64,000 bases of DNA from Sipunculus nudus (lineage: Eukaryota > Annelida > Sipuncula > Golfingiida > Sipunculidae), in the NCBI GenBank assembly GCA_026874595.1, contig CM049309.1, positions 23,439,033 through 23,503,032 on the forward strand, read 5' to 3'. Of the stretch, positions 1 to 12,755 are shown piece by piece (the first letter of the stretch is position 1; the number at the start of each line of letters is the position of its first letter). The position numbers and the translations under genes are program-made. The notes beneath the pieces are model-generated. The model had not been told where the DNA came from, made no database searches, and was given only the letters and a program-made list of their open reading frames with translations.

Positions 1-129
1 GCCTACAAGATTAGACTCTATTAATCTAAAGTTCGACATCTGGACTAAAGGTAATTTAACATTCATTTAAATACCACATAAATAACACATGATAATCTAA
101 ACTATCAATTTAAATTAATTTTAAAAAGG

Positions 130-300
130 AGACGTGTATTGGACTTGTACTCGGCTAGAAAGTGACTCGGACTTACAGTAGGTCTCGAAGAAGGTGGACT
201 TGGACTCAGACCTCAAGGAATCCGACTTGGACTCGAGTGGCCTGGACTCGGACTTACACTTGGACTCGGATGTTGACGACTCGACAAGATCACTGCCTTA
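130..300. repeat. Dispersed GACTCGGACTT-rich repeat, copy 1
   Basis: The motif GACTCGGACTT and variants of it recur many times here. The stretch around 240-285 closely matches one around 57675-57720, where both run from CCTGGACTCGGACTT to CACTCGGACTCGGAT or a near variant. A shared complex sequence 57 kb apart indicates a dispersed repeat rather than a simple satellite. I do not recognise the class. Confidence 0.55.
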
Positions 301-3300
301 TTCATTTATCACAAAGAATTTGATCAGGAAAACCTATTCAGCTTAATCCTGTTTTTAATTGGGTTCTGTTACAAAGGTATTCACTATATAAGTGAATCAT
401 AGAGCCTATGAATATACAATGGGATGCAATAACAACACAGATAATTGTATATATTAAGACACTGATGAAATGTTTAAATTAGAGTCCTATACCAGGCAAG
501 ACATAAGACTATCTCAGCGATATATAAGAAAGGGGAAAAATATGAGAAACATATATACAAAATTCACGATGATAAAGTATTGATAATATCATATGCAACA
601 AATCGTGACAGTACCTGTGATTCACGGTAATAGGTATGTGGATGAACAAATATTAAGTCTCGGATAGAAAATGCTCTCATCTTCTCTTTGTTTCTTTCTT
701 CCGCAATACTCTGAAGCAAAAAAAAACCCATAAATACAGGATATTATCTTATATTTACTTTGGGCTCTATTTTTAGGCAATTCCTTTGAACTATATACTC
801 TTTTTACTTAAAAATATTAATTTCTTCTCCTTTCTATAAGTTTTCAATGTATTTTCTCTGGCCGAGAACAATGTTTTGCTTTTCCTCGTCAATTCTAAAA
901 GCAAAAAAAATGGGGTTGTATGAAAATACTCCATAATTATCGGATAGCGTGTCGAATGTAATTTTCGAGGACAGATTTTATTTTACACTCTCAAAAATGG
1001 TAGATGATATCCACAGTATATATTTTTATTAAAAACGCCCTTTATGTAGAAACCTTCAAAATGAAACTACAGGGGTGAGTATAAAATAGCTTGAACTTTC
1101 TCTTTGAATTGACACTTTTTTATCTTTAGAACATAATTTTATCAAGGGGTACTGTACAATTGCTGAAATAGAGTGATTTGATTACCACAGCTTGATCTTT
1201 GACACAAAAAATAAGCTTCTGTTTTTGTAACCCAATGGGACTCTTTATTTTTAAGGGAAAAACAATTAAACCAGTTCAACTAGAACTTTTATTACTTTTA
1301 TTTTCGTAGTATAAAAAATCATACAAAAAACAGTATAAATACATCAAGAGAAACTTCAAGGGGACACACAGAGGAACCATGATAAACAGTGAGCGAGGCA
1401 GGGAGTACTTAGGGAAGCACACGTATTCGCACGAACATCCTTACAAAGTAAAATACGATCACGCACAGAAAATGTGTACTGGTTTAGATGTATGCAGTAC
1501 CATCGATTTTGGTTAAATTTAAGGCATAAGAAAATGTAAATCATGTCATGGTTAAGAGTTTTGGTAGACGAACCCCGTAAAGTTTACTTCTCAGCCAGGA
1601 AGGTATTATCTTTGCTCCTTTGCGCGGGTTAGGGTACTAAAGGAACAATTCAGTTAAAACTCACATTGTGGAGACAATTTGGATAACCATAAAAATATTT
1701 AGGATTCAAAGGATTATCTACCTTTGTGGAACAGCTCGACAGGGAGACCGTTCCATTCGTTGTGATTAGGGCCGGTATTTGTTGATGCCAGGTACACCTG
1801 ACCAGGTGAACTCGTGTAACTGAAGTGGAAGTATTGTGCTAGTACAGAAGAGAAGTCGAAATCGGGGTCCCTGACGGGGGTAAATCAGTTTTTATTATAT
1901 TAGCTGTTCAACTCCTGTAAATGTTTAACTATAGCCATAGGTTATACTGTGAATCATGCAATATGTCCATTCTAATAAAATTTAAGTGTAAATCAGGCCC
2001 ACAGGCTTACACTATGCCTCCTGTTATATTTGAAGTGCGAATTTGATCGGGTGTAACAAAGATGTAATGCATTTTTGAATGGATGAAACATACATGGAAT
2101 CTTTCCTGTATCTTATTTTAATCATAATTCTAATTAAAATGGGTAAAGTATAATTAGAATATGTAAAAGCATCAAAGCTTTGTTATAAAAAATATTAAGT
2201 TTTGAGAACACTTGCATGCTGTGATGTACAGTGGTTGTCAGAATGAGTGGCCCAGGTCTATTTCCGGGCGGCCTTTGTCTGAAGTCGGAGGACGGGTTGG
2301 TGGCTCGATCAGCGTATAATCTTTCCCGGCACTCAGCACGGACGGGCAGCGTCATGATTACCACACTATGACAACATACCAAGGGAAAAACAATGACTGA
2401 AACTAGGGTACCTCATATACAGAAACCGGATCTGTATGCGGATAAAAATCGGTATTGACCAAATGAATAAGGCGAGATTACTTATACGCGCGGATCCGGT
2501 ATATATGCGAATCGCTATATGCTAAATGAAGCGCTTTTGACGGTTCCGAATGGTATCTTGGAGCGACACATTGAAAATATGTATGTTGCCGTGCCGGTAC
2601 AAATGAAATCTCTCAACATGCATTCCTCATGCCGATTTCCGACCTTAGTCAGCCATGTGATGGGCGCATCAAAGGTAGTCTTCCGCCCCTGTGGTAACAT
2701 TGGGTGTTTCAGGCGTTGGGCTCTCCTCAGCCTAATCAAGTTTGAAATATCATCTGAACCACAGAGATTTGTTCCAATTTTTTTAATGCCAGGTTATGAC
2801 TTTTAGATTATTCCTTGCCCCATGCATGTAAAATCTGAAATCAAAAATGCTTTAAAAATAATCAAAGTTACCATATCGTTACCATCAACAACACGGTGAC
2901 ATCAACCAGCTATGAATTTAGCTTTTGAGAAAAAAAAAAACACTTGATAAACCATGCTTCCGCCTGGGCACTTAGTATATCGTTAAATTTTTATCAAACT
3001 CAAAGCTGGCAAAAACAGGACTATCTCTTAAACCCATGTTCAGGTTCCATAATAAGTACGGAAATAAATCAGAACTCGTGACTTGCTTATTCATATACTG
3101 GGTGCTTATATTTAACGGATGAATAGTTCCTACATGCCTGTCAAAGCGCACCTGTCTTTACATTGACTTACCCATATCATTCCCCGAAATGTTAATTCAA
3201 AAGAGAGAATACCTCTGTGTAAAAGACAGCGCCTTATTGTGAGTTGGTAGAGTTTTTTTTAACTATGACAGGTAAAATCAGAAAATGCAGAAATGTTGAA

Positions 3301-3470
3301 AAGTGCTGAACCATAAATTATATTCCCAAAAAAGATAAACTTATAAGTTCGGATTTGTAAATACTGTATAAGTCTAAAGATTTCTTCTCCTTAATTATAT
3401 GTGATTATTCATAAATTATTTAGTTGACTTCTGTGGTCTTTTCTATATAAACATCGGTTCTATTATTTAA
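301..3470. other. AT-rich intergenic stretch, no gene seen
   Basis: Stops are frequent in all frames and I see no run of protein-like sequence. A more GC-balanced patch at 2220-2760 stays open on both strands for about 75-95 codons, but neither translation resembles a protein family and no splice signals frame it. Confidence 0.5.
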
Positions 3471-3498
3471 AGGGAAACAAGCAAATTCGTGGAATTAA

Positions 3499-3779
3499 TG
3501 TCCCCCGCTTTGGGATCTTGTTGTTTTTCATGCTTGATAAAGGACGGACAGACAGAGTGACAGACAGACAGACAGAAGCCAGACACTTCAAAACAAATCC
3601 CAACCAAGGTATGCATGAGAGCAATCACTGGCCCAAATGTGGATGAAATCGGGTAATATTTAGGTAAGTTATCGCACGAAAACGAAACCTGACGGACGGA
3701 CAGAGAGCCAGCCAGACACACGGACAGACAGACAGACCAACCCAAAACAATGTTCCCCGCATCCGCGGAGCGGGGGACA
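3499..3779. mobile_element. Short element with perfect 11-bp terminal inverted repeats
   Basis: TGTCCCCCGCT at 3499-3509 is the exact reverse complement of AGCGGGGGACA at 3769-3779. The right end is itself nearly palindromic (TGTTCCCCGC at about 3751, then GCGGGGGACA). Inside are two GACA/CAGA-rich tracts (about 3542-3580 and 3694-3738). The 281-bp length, inverted ends and lack of coding capacity fit a MITE-like non-autonomous element. The element at 14382 is similar in style, with hairpin ends around a GTCC/GTCT tract. No target duplication is clear. Confidence 0.6.
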
Positions 3780-3839
3780 ATAATCAGGAGCAATATCATG
3801 CCTATTCTTTCACACTATCATTTTATATAATTTTGCTTC

Positions 3840-4090
3840 ATACAAAGTTTTCCAGCAAAACCATCCCAGCACACAGCCTCGAGTACCTCGCAGACGGTTG
3901 TTTAACACTTTGTTAACACGGTGTTTCAGCCAGCGGGAACATGTATTACATTTTTAGGACAAGTCAGTCAGGATATCTCCTGATTGACACGTGTAGTGGC
4001 CTCACGATGCACAGGGCCCCATGCGCTGTGTTTATGTTGACAACTGTGATCGCGCCCGATCCACTGTTTTAACACTCGTTTACAGGAGTA
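3840..4090. promoter_or_regulatory. Candidate cis-regulatory island with PBX-like site and E-box
   Basis: A high-complexity, GC-balanced block between AT-rich flanks, with no usable reading frame. It contains TGATTGAC (3981-3988), a PBX/HOX-type motif, overlapping CACGTG (3988-3993), a bHLH E-box. Such motifs occur by chance, so the enhancer reading is inference. Confidence 0.25.
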
Positions 4091-5040
4091 AGCAAACGGT
4101 TTCAAGGCAATATTGTGGTTGGTACAGATTTACTTAAAAGGGAAGAAGCTATTTCTCTTGTTAATTCAACATGCTTTATAAGTGATTAGGTCCCTATAAA
4201 TTTCCATTATGAATTTCACAAGGCCGTTCAGTACCCCTCCAAACATAGCCGCAGTGCTAGATAGCCTTGATTATTCATGTGTACAAACATATACAGTGAA
4301 ACCCCACTAGCAAAAAAAAAGGTTTCAATGCCAGATGAAAATTTAATCAGAAGATGTATTCGGAATGGAATTCGAGTATGGAGAAAAACTGCCTCATTTT
4401 CATTCATACGTTTTGGCTAACACGTAACTTCTGTTAGATACTGCGTGCTGTATAAAGTACGGATGAAGTATATTTTGGCAGCACGGAATATTAAAAGCGT
4501 TCAGTTCAAAGGGATAAAAAATGTCGGTGCTACAGGGATAGGTTTGTAATCACTGGAGGTGGCGGACTGATTAGGTCCTCGCATAGGGATGGTCATCCCG
4601 CACAGAATCCGCTACGTGACCTTAGTAAGGCATTATCCGCCGCACGCAGATCTTCTAGACAATCCTAATCTAGTTAGACGACCCATGATGTAGACCACTG
4701 GGGATTGAAAATGAAGTCGTCCCATTCTCAGACGACGGTCGACTCTTGACTTGTACCCAAGTACAATCATCTGACATAAATCAGGATTACAGGGACTAGG
4801 TAAGATCAAACCAGTAAATATCTGTCTTTCTGGCCATTACTGTGCTTTCGTATGCAGATATTCTGTCAGTGTATAAAATGGTCGCGACTTCCGGTCCACC
4901 TTGCTGGCGGCACGTAAGAACATCTCTGACGCCCGTTTATGTAAAGTGAGTTAATGTATCTACATTTGTTAGACCGGGGTCGCCCAGTGAGTAATGACAT
5001 GGTTTTAAACGCAGAGACAACCGTTATTTATTTTCCCTCT

Positions 5041-5042
5041 CT

Positions 5043-5085
<43 letters not shown>
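5041..5085. repeat. (CT)n microsatellite
   Basis: Nearly pure CT dinucleotide tract with a few CTTT interruptions at its left end. Confidence 0.95.
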
Positions 5086-5087
<2 letters not shown>

Positions 5088-5089
5088 GT

Positions 5090-6060
5090 ATTTAAGATAA
5101 CATAATCTCCAGCGAAAATAGAGAGGATTCCAGAAATTAATGTGCTCACACTGACCTTGTCTGAATGCAAGGACAAGTTAAAGATGGTAATTATCATTGG
5201 TGTCGTCGTATTAAAAATAATCGATAGTGAGACCGTCTTCATGCCTGTAATTAAATCAGACATATAACTATTGTTGAAGCCAGTCTTTAATTAATACACA
5301 CATGTTACACATTCTGGTCTGGTATTATCATTTATCACAATTATTTGTCATATGATATTATGACACAGACCGACTTTGTTATAAAATCTGTCGTCACTTG
5401 AGTTGGAACTGAAATGAAATTTTTAAGGAATCTCATAGACTGGACATGAATTTACAGAAAATAAAATTAAATGAGTTGGAACTCAACTTGATTTTAAGTA
5501 CGCAGGCCCAGATGAATTGAGCTCAATCAATGAAAAAAAATCCCAACTCTCATATTTTTTTTTAATATGGCTAATCAACGATATTTCTATTTTTGAAGCA
5601 GTCACCTTAGCGGATTAGCCACCTTATGTTTTAGAATAGTAAACAGTTACACTGATGGTACTGAATGGTATCACAATGAACTGTTTCAGGGAATTTTGTG
5701 TATCAGCATACTGGACAATGAAACACCTTGTTATAATAATATTGGAAATTTAATTTGAATCGGAGAATAATTATTTAAATTTGAATGAAATTTTCCAAGA
5801 AATGAAGCTTCATGAAAATTCTTGAAAATCAAATTTGAATCCACATCTGATTGTTATATGATGTTATCAAAATTACTGACTTGATTAAATTACAAATACT
5901 GACTTATACTTGTATCGCTTTAATATACCAGATTTGTCAAATTATATAACACACTATTTCCTTTGTAATACCATCAGAAAAACGGTCTTTTTCATACAAT
6001 ATGAAACAAACTCACTGCACTGACAATGCTGCATGATATTATGAAATATATACTAACTTT
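5090..6060. other. AT-rich intergenic stretch, nothing recognised
   Basis: Low-complexity AT-rich DNA with no coding frame, splice context or repeat structure that I can support. Confidence 0.5.
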
Positions 6061-6069
6061 CGGACAAGG

Positions 6070-6600
6070 TTCGGGCTAGTTTCATCACTTAATGGCTAGC
6101 GCTGTCAGGTGGGGTTTAGTCCAATACATAACATGGATTTTCTTTTCAGTACGACAAAGGCGGGCTGGTCCACCTTTTATGTGGGTACCGACAAAGGTCT
6201 CGTGAATAGGAACTGTCTTCTGCACAATAATTGCCGTGTGGACATTAACTCCTGCTGGTCCGATCAATACCAACTAAACTATAGAGCCGGTTAATACTAT
6301 ACCGACACCAGATTACGACGACCTGTTGGTATGGACGTGTTATGACCAAAGGCTAATCAATACCCACACCGCCGGACAAAGGAATGACCCTCACGTGTCC
6401 TGTATATGGGGGTGTAGCAGGCGGTCACATCTGGTGCCGGTCATCTAGAGGGAAACCTTAAATAGACTTGGTGCTAATAATGGACGGCCTGGGTGCAAGT
6501 GAAAACCAGACCATTCGGCTAATGACTGGTTTACGTGACTGTATCACTGAGACTACCCGATGGATCCATGAATATTCCACTTAAATGAACCGAACATGTC
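6070..6600. promoter_or_regulatory. GC-balanced non-coding island
   Basis: The base composition rises clearly above the flanks. Short open frames (about 60 codons on each strand near 6085-6294) look like chance products. The block is unique within the window and has no repeat structure. It is a candidate conserved non-coding element, unproven without comparison to another genome. Confidence 0.2.
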
Positions 6601-7339
6601 TCATGTAGTACTTTTGATTTTATAGGGACATTTGAAATGGTATGTCCCAATCTTGCGAACACTATCAATTCCAGCAAGTCTCATTCTGTGTAAATATACA
6701 CAAAACTTCATTCAAATGCTGATGTTTAAAAGTAGTTTGAGGTATTTGATATGACATATCATGAATTTAAATGTAAATTAGTTTCCTTAGTGTTATCCTA
6801 TCTGCTTTAAGTCATGCTTTAAACTCCACCAGAAATTTGCTTCTCATGTTAATGTTTGTTTTGATATTTTGATTTACGAGGTCTTATGTGTAAAAAAGAT
6901 GAAAGCGTTATAAATTCAAAAGGGGCTACCTTGGTAAAAAATAAAACCGGTCTTATTTAAATTACAGTCCCACATCTGAATAACTATACTCTAGTTAAAG
7001 AATAAATGAAGGGTATTTTCATAATGATTTAATGATGATCTGCACATAGACTTTCCATTCTTATTAATTATTTTTTTATTTCATAAGAGTTGATCTTTTG
7101 TTCTCCTTTTTACATTATTTTCTGCTTCCTGATCTCAATGTCTTCCTTGAAACTTCTTTGCCGTTTTAAATTCAGACGTACTCATAAACAAAGGTCAAAC
7201 TGGCTCAGAAGTTACCAGGATAATAACGTAAATTTGGCGATTTATTTTGTCTTTGCCCGTTGCGTGTTAGAATGGTCTAAGGTGTCATTGTGGTTATCAT
7301 GTGAATGGTGGGTACTAATTTTATACTGGTTTTAAATCC

Positions 7340-8630
7340 AGCATTACGGTGGGTTGTCCTTTAAGAGCCTCTCGTGGCGGGATATAGATGGATCCGGCCG
7401 GGTGACTGATATGGTCCATTTTGCTATCGGCAGCGGGCAGGGGGGCTACGCGGGAAGATAAACGGTACGACAACAAAAGCCTTGCTTGGCATCCAAACTG
7501 AAGCGCCTTATAAAGACGGATGGGGACAAACTTGGCCGCCGACAGCCAGCACTATCCAGGTTGGAGACTTGGGTCCGGTGGGGGTCTTTAAGACGTGTCT
7601 GGGTACTGTTAGAGAGCTTAGAATGCCTCTTCATGGTGTACAAGAAGTCTTGTTAGTTCAGCACCTCCTTTCTCCGCAACATGTCAAAAGCTAACAGGGT
7701 ATCTGTGCCTTGCGGGGTTGCTCAGAATAGCGTGTACATGGATTGATGGCAATAAAATATGCCGTGTAGAGAGACTGTCAGAGAATCGGACCGATACAGT
7801 GGGGACTACGGCCAGCCACAATGAATGTCAATAAGGCTGTTGGAAGCATCAACTTCTTGGGATCTTGGAGTGACAGGGACAAGCCTGGCATTTGCGGCTC
7901 ACGGTGACTGCACCGTCCCTCACCACTCATAATACACGCCTGGACCGGCCCAGCGCTGTTTCCACGCGATTAGCTGTCGTCATAATATATCCCATTGACC
8001 CGCCAGGCAAGCCTATAAATCTCAATTGTATTGCCAATCATATAAATACAAGGGCTTATCTAACTGGCGAGGATAATATTAATTTTTGGCTCTTTCGTCT
8101 CCGGGCCCACCCGGAGGTGATTCCAAAGCCTTTATAATGGCCCTGAGCAACCATTGTGAGTAAAGCTCTGATCCCAATGGATCGCTCCTCTAATAAAGCT
8201 TCCTACACTAATTCTCAGCCAGATTGGTTCAAGTGAGACGGGATCAGGGAACCCCGGCACATTTACAAGAATTTAAATGCTCCAAAGCCTGTTCAGTATC
8301 TACACATTTTTTTTGGTGAAAAACCTAGCCCTCTTCATCAAATCAGGAGCCACCAGTAAAACACATCCCTCAAATTCCAAACGGGCGGTATGAGGCCGCA
8401 GATCGATGACTTTTAATTACGCCCGCGGTAAATGAGCCACGTTTATTGAAATGTGTGGGCCATATTGTTCGAAAATGAGACACCAGGATCCTCAGGACAA
8501 CCTTTTAACTGCTGACAGCCGTTAGTCAAACATTCCTGGAATAACAGACGACATCCTTTTGGCGCCTGAAACTCTATTCTCTGTTCCGCCTCCCTGTACG
8601 TCTTGCTGGCGTCACATGTATACATCTATT
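7340..8630. promoter_or_regulatory. Long high-complexity non-coding island (1.3 kb)
   Basis: The longest GC-balanced, non-repetitive, non-coding block in the left half. It holds TAAT-type and CCAAT-type cores (for example ATTGCCAATCATA near 8030) and palindromic GGGCCCACCC near 8103. The open frames in it (for example 7482-7694, 7892-8137) show no family resemblance. The character is that of a conserved developmental enhancer, which is an inference from texture alone. Confidence 0.25.
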
Positions 8631-8817
8631 TATCATATTCATCACTGCTTAAATTCGCTCTCAACATTTTACGGAGCCAGATTTCCCTTTTCCTTCATTT
8701 TTTCAATCGTAAGTCCTTGGCCACTTTGTGGCTCTTTCTATTAAATGGAAATAAAGGTAACCACATGATAATGCTATGTTATAATCAGGCCTTCTGGATT
8801 TCAGGTTTTATAATTAA

Positions 8818-8873
8818 TGGCAGGCGGGGATCGAACCTCAGTAGTCCAATGCCTTAATCATTCGGCTATTTAA
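8818..8873 (-). repeat. tRNA-like SINE fragment or tRNA pseudogene
   Basis: On the minus strand the sequence reads TAGCCGAATGATTAAGGC, like the D-arm/A-box of a Ser/Leu-type tRNA. About 15 bases later comes AGGTTCGATCCCCGCC, a good B-box and T-arm. The anticodon and variable regions are collapsed, so this cannot be a functional tRNA. A tRNA-derived SINE head is most likely. Confidence 0.5.
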
Positions 8874-9117
8874 AGTTTGTACTGGCAGGCATATAAATAA
8901 ATGTTATGCTCAATGTGAACATACAATGTTTTATTCATGACTCGCAAAACCTCATATCGGGGTAATTCACATTCATTAGTCTATACTCAAGCGGCCCCTA
9001 CCGGGATATTGTGTGCTTACGTGCTTCAGTGGTGTCCATATTACTTACCATATGATGTGATATTGTACAACTGGTCATCTACCATGCAATATTCAGTAAT
9101 GCAGTTAGTTCTTGGTT

Positions 9118-10260
9118 AGTATAAATCTAATAATTATAAAAGGAATTCGGTTCACGTTTGTGCGCAATGTTCTCTAAAACCGCGTTGTGTACGATATTGT
9201 GCCATTCATCATTTTAAAAGGTTATCATCCCCGCAGTGACATAGGCGATATGAAAATAAATAATTTTTAATATACATATAATTTTGAGTGATTTTTCCGT
9301 TTTTTTAACCGAGCACAGCCGAACTGCCTTCGGCAATCACCGGAATGCGTGCATCGTGGTCACTTAACCTCTAACACTAAGGACTATTGTTCATATAAAT
9401 AACGCTTGCTTTCAATGAGGGATTTGACCCACGTGCGTGGTCAGTAAAAGAGAAAAACACATGTTTCTCGCTTTATGAAATGGAGAGTTCAACCCAGGAG
9501 GATTAGTGACAAAACCCTAATTCAAGGTCCTAATTTCAGTAACAGGGCTGGGGTGGGGTTGGGTTGGGTGGTGGCGGGGGTTTCAGGCCTCAAAATTTGT
9601 CTGATACGATGAAAAAAAAAGGTTGCGGTGGCTAAAAATGGGATATGGAGTCCCGCTGGGTCCGCTTCTGCTACTTACGATGTTTGCATATTTCTGTTTC
9701 CTTCTTCAGGAACAGTTTCCTTGCAACGTACATTTAATTAATCTGTCATGAGTTCCTAACATCAACATATATTCTTTATACGTCCAACGATAGAAACCAG
9801 TCAAATATCATCGAAAACCGGAATGCCCCCGCGTCTCATTCCGTTTCGAAATGTAAACATCATCAAGAATTTCTTGCCACGAGCACAGAGCCACAAAATA
9901 AATGTAAAATTATTATAATAATATCAACAAAACACTCATACCGTTATGCCTCCGCGTCTCATTCCGGTTCGCAATGTAAACCATCACTAACCAGGTCTTG
10001 AAGGTAAACATACCGGGGTTTGATTTTTGCCACGAGCACAGCGCCACAAAATAACAGTAAAAAAATATTTGTACATATCGTATTCCTAGAGTATCCCACT
10101 AAAAATCTATATTTTCTTTTAACTTTTAGTATAAAAAATGAGCCAACATTCAATATCTCAGTAAATATATCTCCCAAAAATCTTTTATCCACCTCCGTTT
10201 TCTATGATCTTTGTATTTTCCCTTTTGCTGTGGTTGGCTTTATATTCGTGGGTTAAAAAA
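9118..10260 (+). repeat. Long dispersed repeat, copy A (inverted relative to 46967-48746)
   Basis: Almost the whole stretch matches the reverse complement of 46967-48220, including the GC-rich core ccgagcacagccgaactg (9308-9325), the G-rich tract at 9545-9585 and CGCGTCTCATTCCG. A local duplication of about 120 bp puts CGCGTCTCATTCCG at about 9831 and again at about 9952. The short frame at 10020-10256 and its counterpart on the other copy share NLYFLLTF, which reflects repeat homology, not proven coding. The transposon class is unknown. Confidence 0.7.
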
Positions 10261-10671
10261 TATGGAGTTTTTCTCATTTTGCCTGTTTCGCAAGGGTTTC
10301 ATTTTCGCGATTTCACCATTCAAAAGAACTACATCCGGTTAAAGCGTTATGAGGTTAAATAATTATATAAAAAAAATACGTGCGCAAAATCTTAACAACT
10401 GCACGGGCACTCAATTCAAGGGAACATTGGCCGATTGGAAATTGTAATACATTAATGGTAAATAAATTGAGAGAACTGATTTATAATAGCAATCTTTCAA
10501 CATTTAAAATCTATGATTTTTAACATATTAATCTTTTATCTTTCAACTTGCCTTCGACGATGAAGCCTCTTATTCACTCATATTTCATGATTATAATAAA
10601 TTATAATAATTAATGACATAATATCAATCATACGTGAGTGTGTGAATAAATCTTGTGTTCCTATCTGGAAA

Positions 10672-10882
10672 AATATGCCTATAGGAAAAAACTCTACTTA
10701 CAAATGGGAAAAACTTCATGGACTTCCATATACCCATAGGAAAAACTTCATTGACTTCCAATTAACCGGCGCAAAAAACGATGGACTTTCATAACAAATA
10801 GGAAAACACAATGGACTTCCATAACCTTTAGGAAAAATCCATTGACTTCCATAACATTTAGGAAAAACACGATGGCCTATCC
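10672..10882. repeat. Minisatellite, unit about 30-33 bp
   Basis: About six to seven imperfect tandem units of the form GGAAAAACACAATGGACTTC followed by CATAACATTTA. The units differ by point changes, which suggests an old array. Confidence 0.85.
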
Positions 10883-10959
10883 AAGTTACTTTATGAATAA
10901 TCAATGAAACTAACTTCATGTGATTTTTCAAAACATTCCGGATTGTCACGTTTGTTTAG

Positions 10960-11350
10960 AACACCTCGCAGCAGTCCGGCCATAAATAGGGCACAACCCG
11001 TGACCGTTAGACCTAGAAACTTCCAACTGCACGTCCAGGGAGTTTCTAGGTCCTGAAAACCTGGAATAAGGTCATATTGACCTATATTTGTTTTAACTAC
11101 GGGCGGAAAACATGATTGGTAGCACCCTGTGAGCAGACAGGGCCGAATTGTATTTGCTATTCCAAAATAATTCAGGGAAATCTTGGAAAATCTCAATTGA
11201 ATCCTTAAATTAGGTCATGGTGACCTATATTATGCGAGCTTATTACAAAAACATTATTTTAAGTACCCAAACAGCTTTACTGTTGCACCTAGAATCTTCT
11301 AACCTGACACCAGGGAGGTCCTTGACAAATATCGATCGACACGTGAAATA
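10960..11350. repeat. Dispersed repeat with internal half-repeats, copy 1
   Basis: Contains 'ggcacaa', 'agaaacttc.aact', 'ccaggga' and 'aggtcatggtgacctatat' segments in a fixed order, repeated within the element. The same order recurs at 13945-14375 and 16050-16290. This is a non-coding dispersed family. The element class is not identified. Confidence 0.6.
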
Positions 11351-11639
11351 AGGTCACTGCAAACTTTATCCTCCGAGCTATGGCGTTCATAAGTACCCTC
11401 CCCAACGGCCCAGCCCCAATTTATATAAAAATTGATACAAAAGCTCCATTATTTGAATAACTTATGCATTGATTGCTATGATTCTTTCCATGCATATTGA
11501 TCAAGAATCAGAAAAACTTTTCAATATAAGGGGGTTGGAATTTGTAACAATGTTATTAAAGATATTGGTCATTTTTGTGCAATATCAAAATTATAGCGTG
11601 GTCTGAAAGATTATTTTTCTTCCACTTAAGAATCATATT

Positions 11640-11892
11640 AATTATGTTTCAATTTATTTTCAATATCAAATTTTTTTCTCTATAATGCCAAAAGTGTAAC
11701 TTTAGTGCAGTGTCTGCACTATATAACCTACTCTATCTAAAGTTAATACTGAGAGGACATATACCCTATAAGTGAGTTAGTCCTCTTTGTCACAGGTACA
11801 ATTATATATAAATGTAGTGTTTCATGTATAATGTATATATTCATGTGGTAATTAATGGAATTGAATTGAAATTAAATTGAATTGGATTATTT
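11640..11892 (+). mobile_element. Probable LINE 3' end with GAATT-rich tail
   Basis: A short AT-rich 3'-UTR-like segment ends in a degenerate (GAATT/TTGAA) tail at about 11860-11888. Simple-repeat tails of this kind are typical of CR1/L2-clade LINEs, which lack poly(A) tails. No coding sequence is left, so the class rests on the tail only. Confidence 0.35.
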
Positions 11893-12189
11893 CATCAGTT
11901 CTTGATGACTAGTGGCGTCATCTGTATTTTTTTCATTTGCCAGGGAGTGTTCTTTATTGTGGAGCTGGCCAAGGAAAGCTTTATAGATTAATGAACTCAA
12001 TGTTCGGAAAAAGGTGTGAAACCACAATATCCGATCCATGATTCACCGACATATCTGACTGAATTTTTTGCAGACTTTTTTTACAGAGAAAATATTAAAA
12101 ATTAGGTCAAAAATGGATAAAACAGATTTGAATGAACAGCCGTATAAACGGAATACGCCTATACGAGGCGTGTCTTTTCAGATGTTTCA

Positions 12190-12755
12190 GAAGAAGACAT
12201 CAGGAAAACAGTGATATGCCTGAAAACCCTACAAGTTGTGATTCAGACCCTATTCCAACATGGTTACTGAAGCAGAATGTTAATATACTTTGTCCCATTG
12301 TGACATGAATTATAATTATCTACCGGATCATTCCTACATAATGGAAGGAAGCACTACTTATTCCCATTTTGAAAAAGACTGGGCTTAAAATTGCCTATAA
12401 AAACTTCAGACCTGTAAGTAATCTTCCTTTCATATCTAAATTGTGTGAAAAAGTAGTTGTTAACCAAATGTAGCGTGACTCAAAGTCAAAATGGCCTTTT
12501 ACCGCCAATGCAATCGGCATATCGTCCTTTCCAATCGGCTGAATCCTCTTTGTTAAAATTTGTATCGACCTGCCTTATGAATATGGATAAACAGGAATAA
12601 ACACTACTTGAAATGGTCGACTTATGTGCTGCATCTGACACCGTGGACCATAACATTCTTTTAAACCAACATAAGACCCGATTTTGAGTCGATGCTGAAG
12701 GAAGGATATTTTAGTGGTTCAGGTCGTATCTACATGGACGCCAGCAGGATGTTAA
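12190..12755 (+). mobile_element. CR1/L2-like LINE, reverse transcriptase fragment (decayed)
   Basis: Reading across frameshifts and stops on the plus strand gives the conserved start of a CR1/Jockey-type reverse transcriptase: DPIPTWLLKQNV, then WKEALLIPILKKTGL, YKNFRPVSNLPFISKLCEKV, then MQSAYRPFQSAES, LLEMVDLCAASDTVDHNILL (the catalytic block, usually D-SAAFDTVDH) and finally WFRSYLHGRQQDV. Several internal stops and frame changes make it a dead copy. The coding trace breaks off at about 12755, where a GC-rich segment begins, and 3'-end sequence of a similar LINE resumes at about 13370 on the same strand. Confidence 0.85.

Noticed and set aside
8818-8873. Possible functional tRNA gene on the minus strand
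   Set aside because: The A and B boxes are present, but the anticodon and variable arms are collapsed and the acceptor stem does not pair.
9545-9585. G-rich GGGTTGGGTTGGG tract considered as telomeric
   Set aside because: Too short, irregular, and part of dispersed repeat copy A, which has the same tract inverted in copy B.
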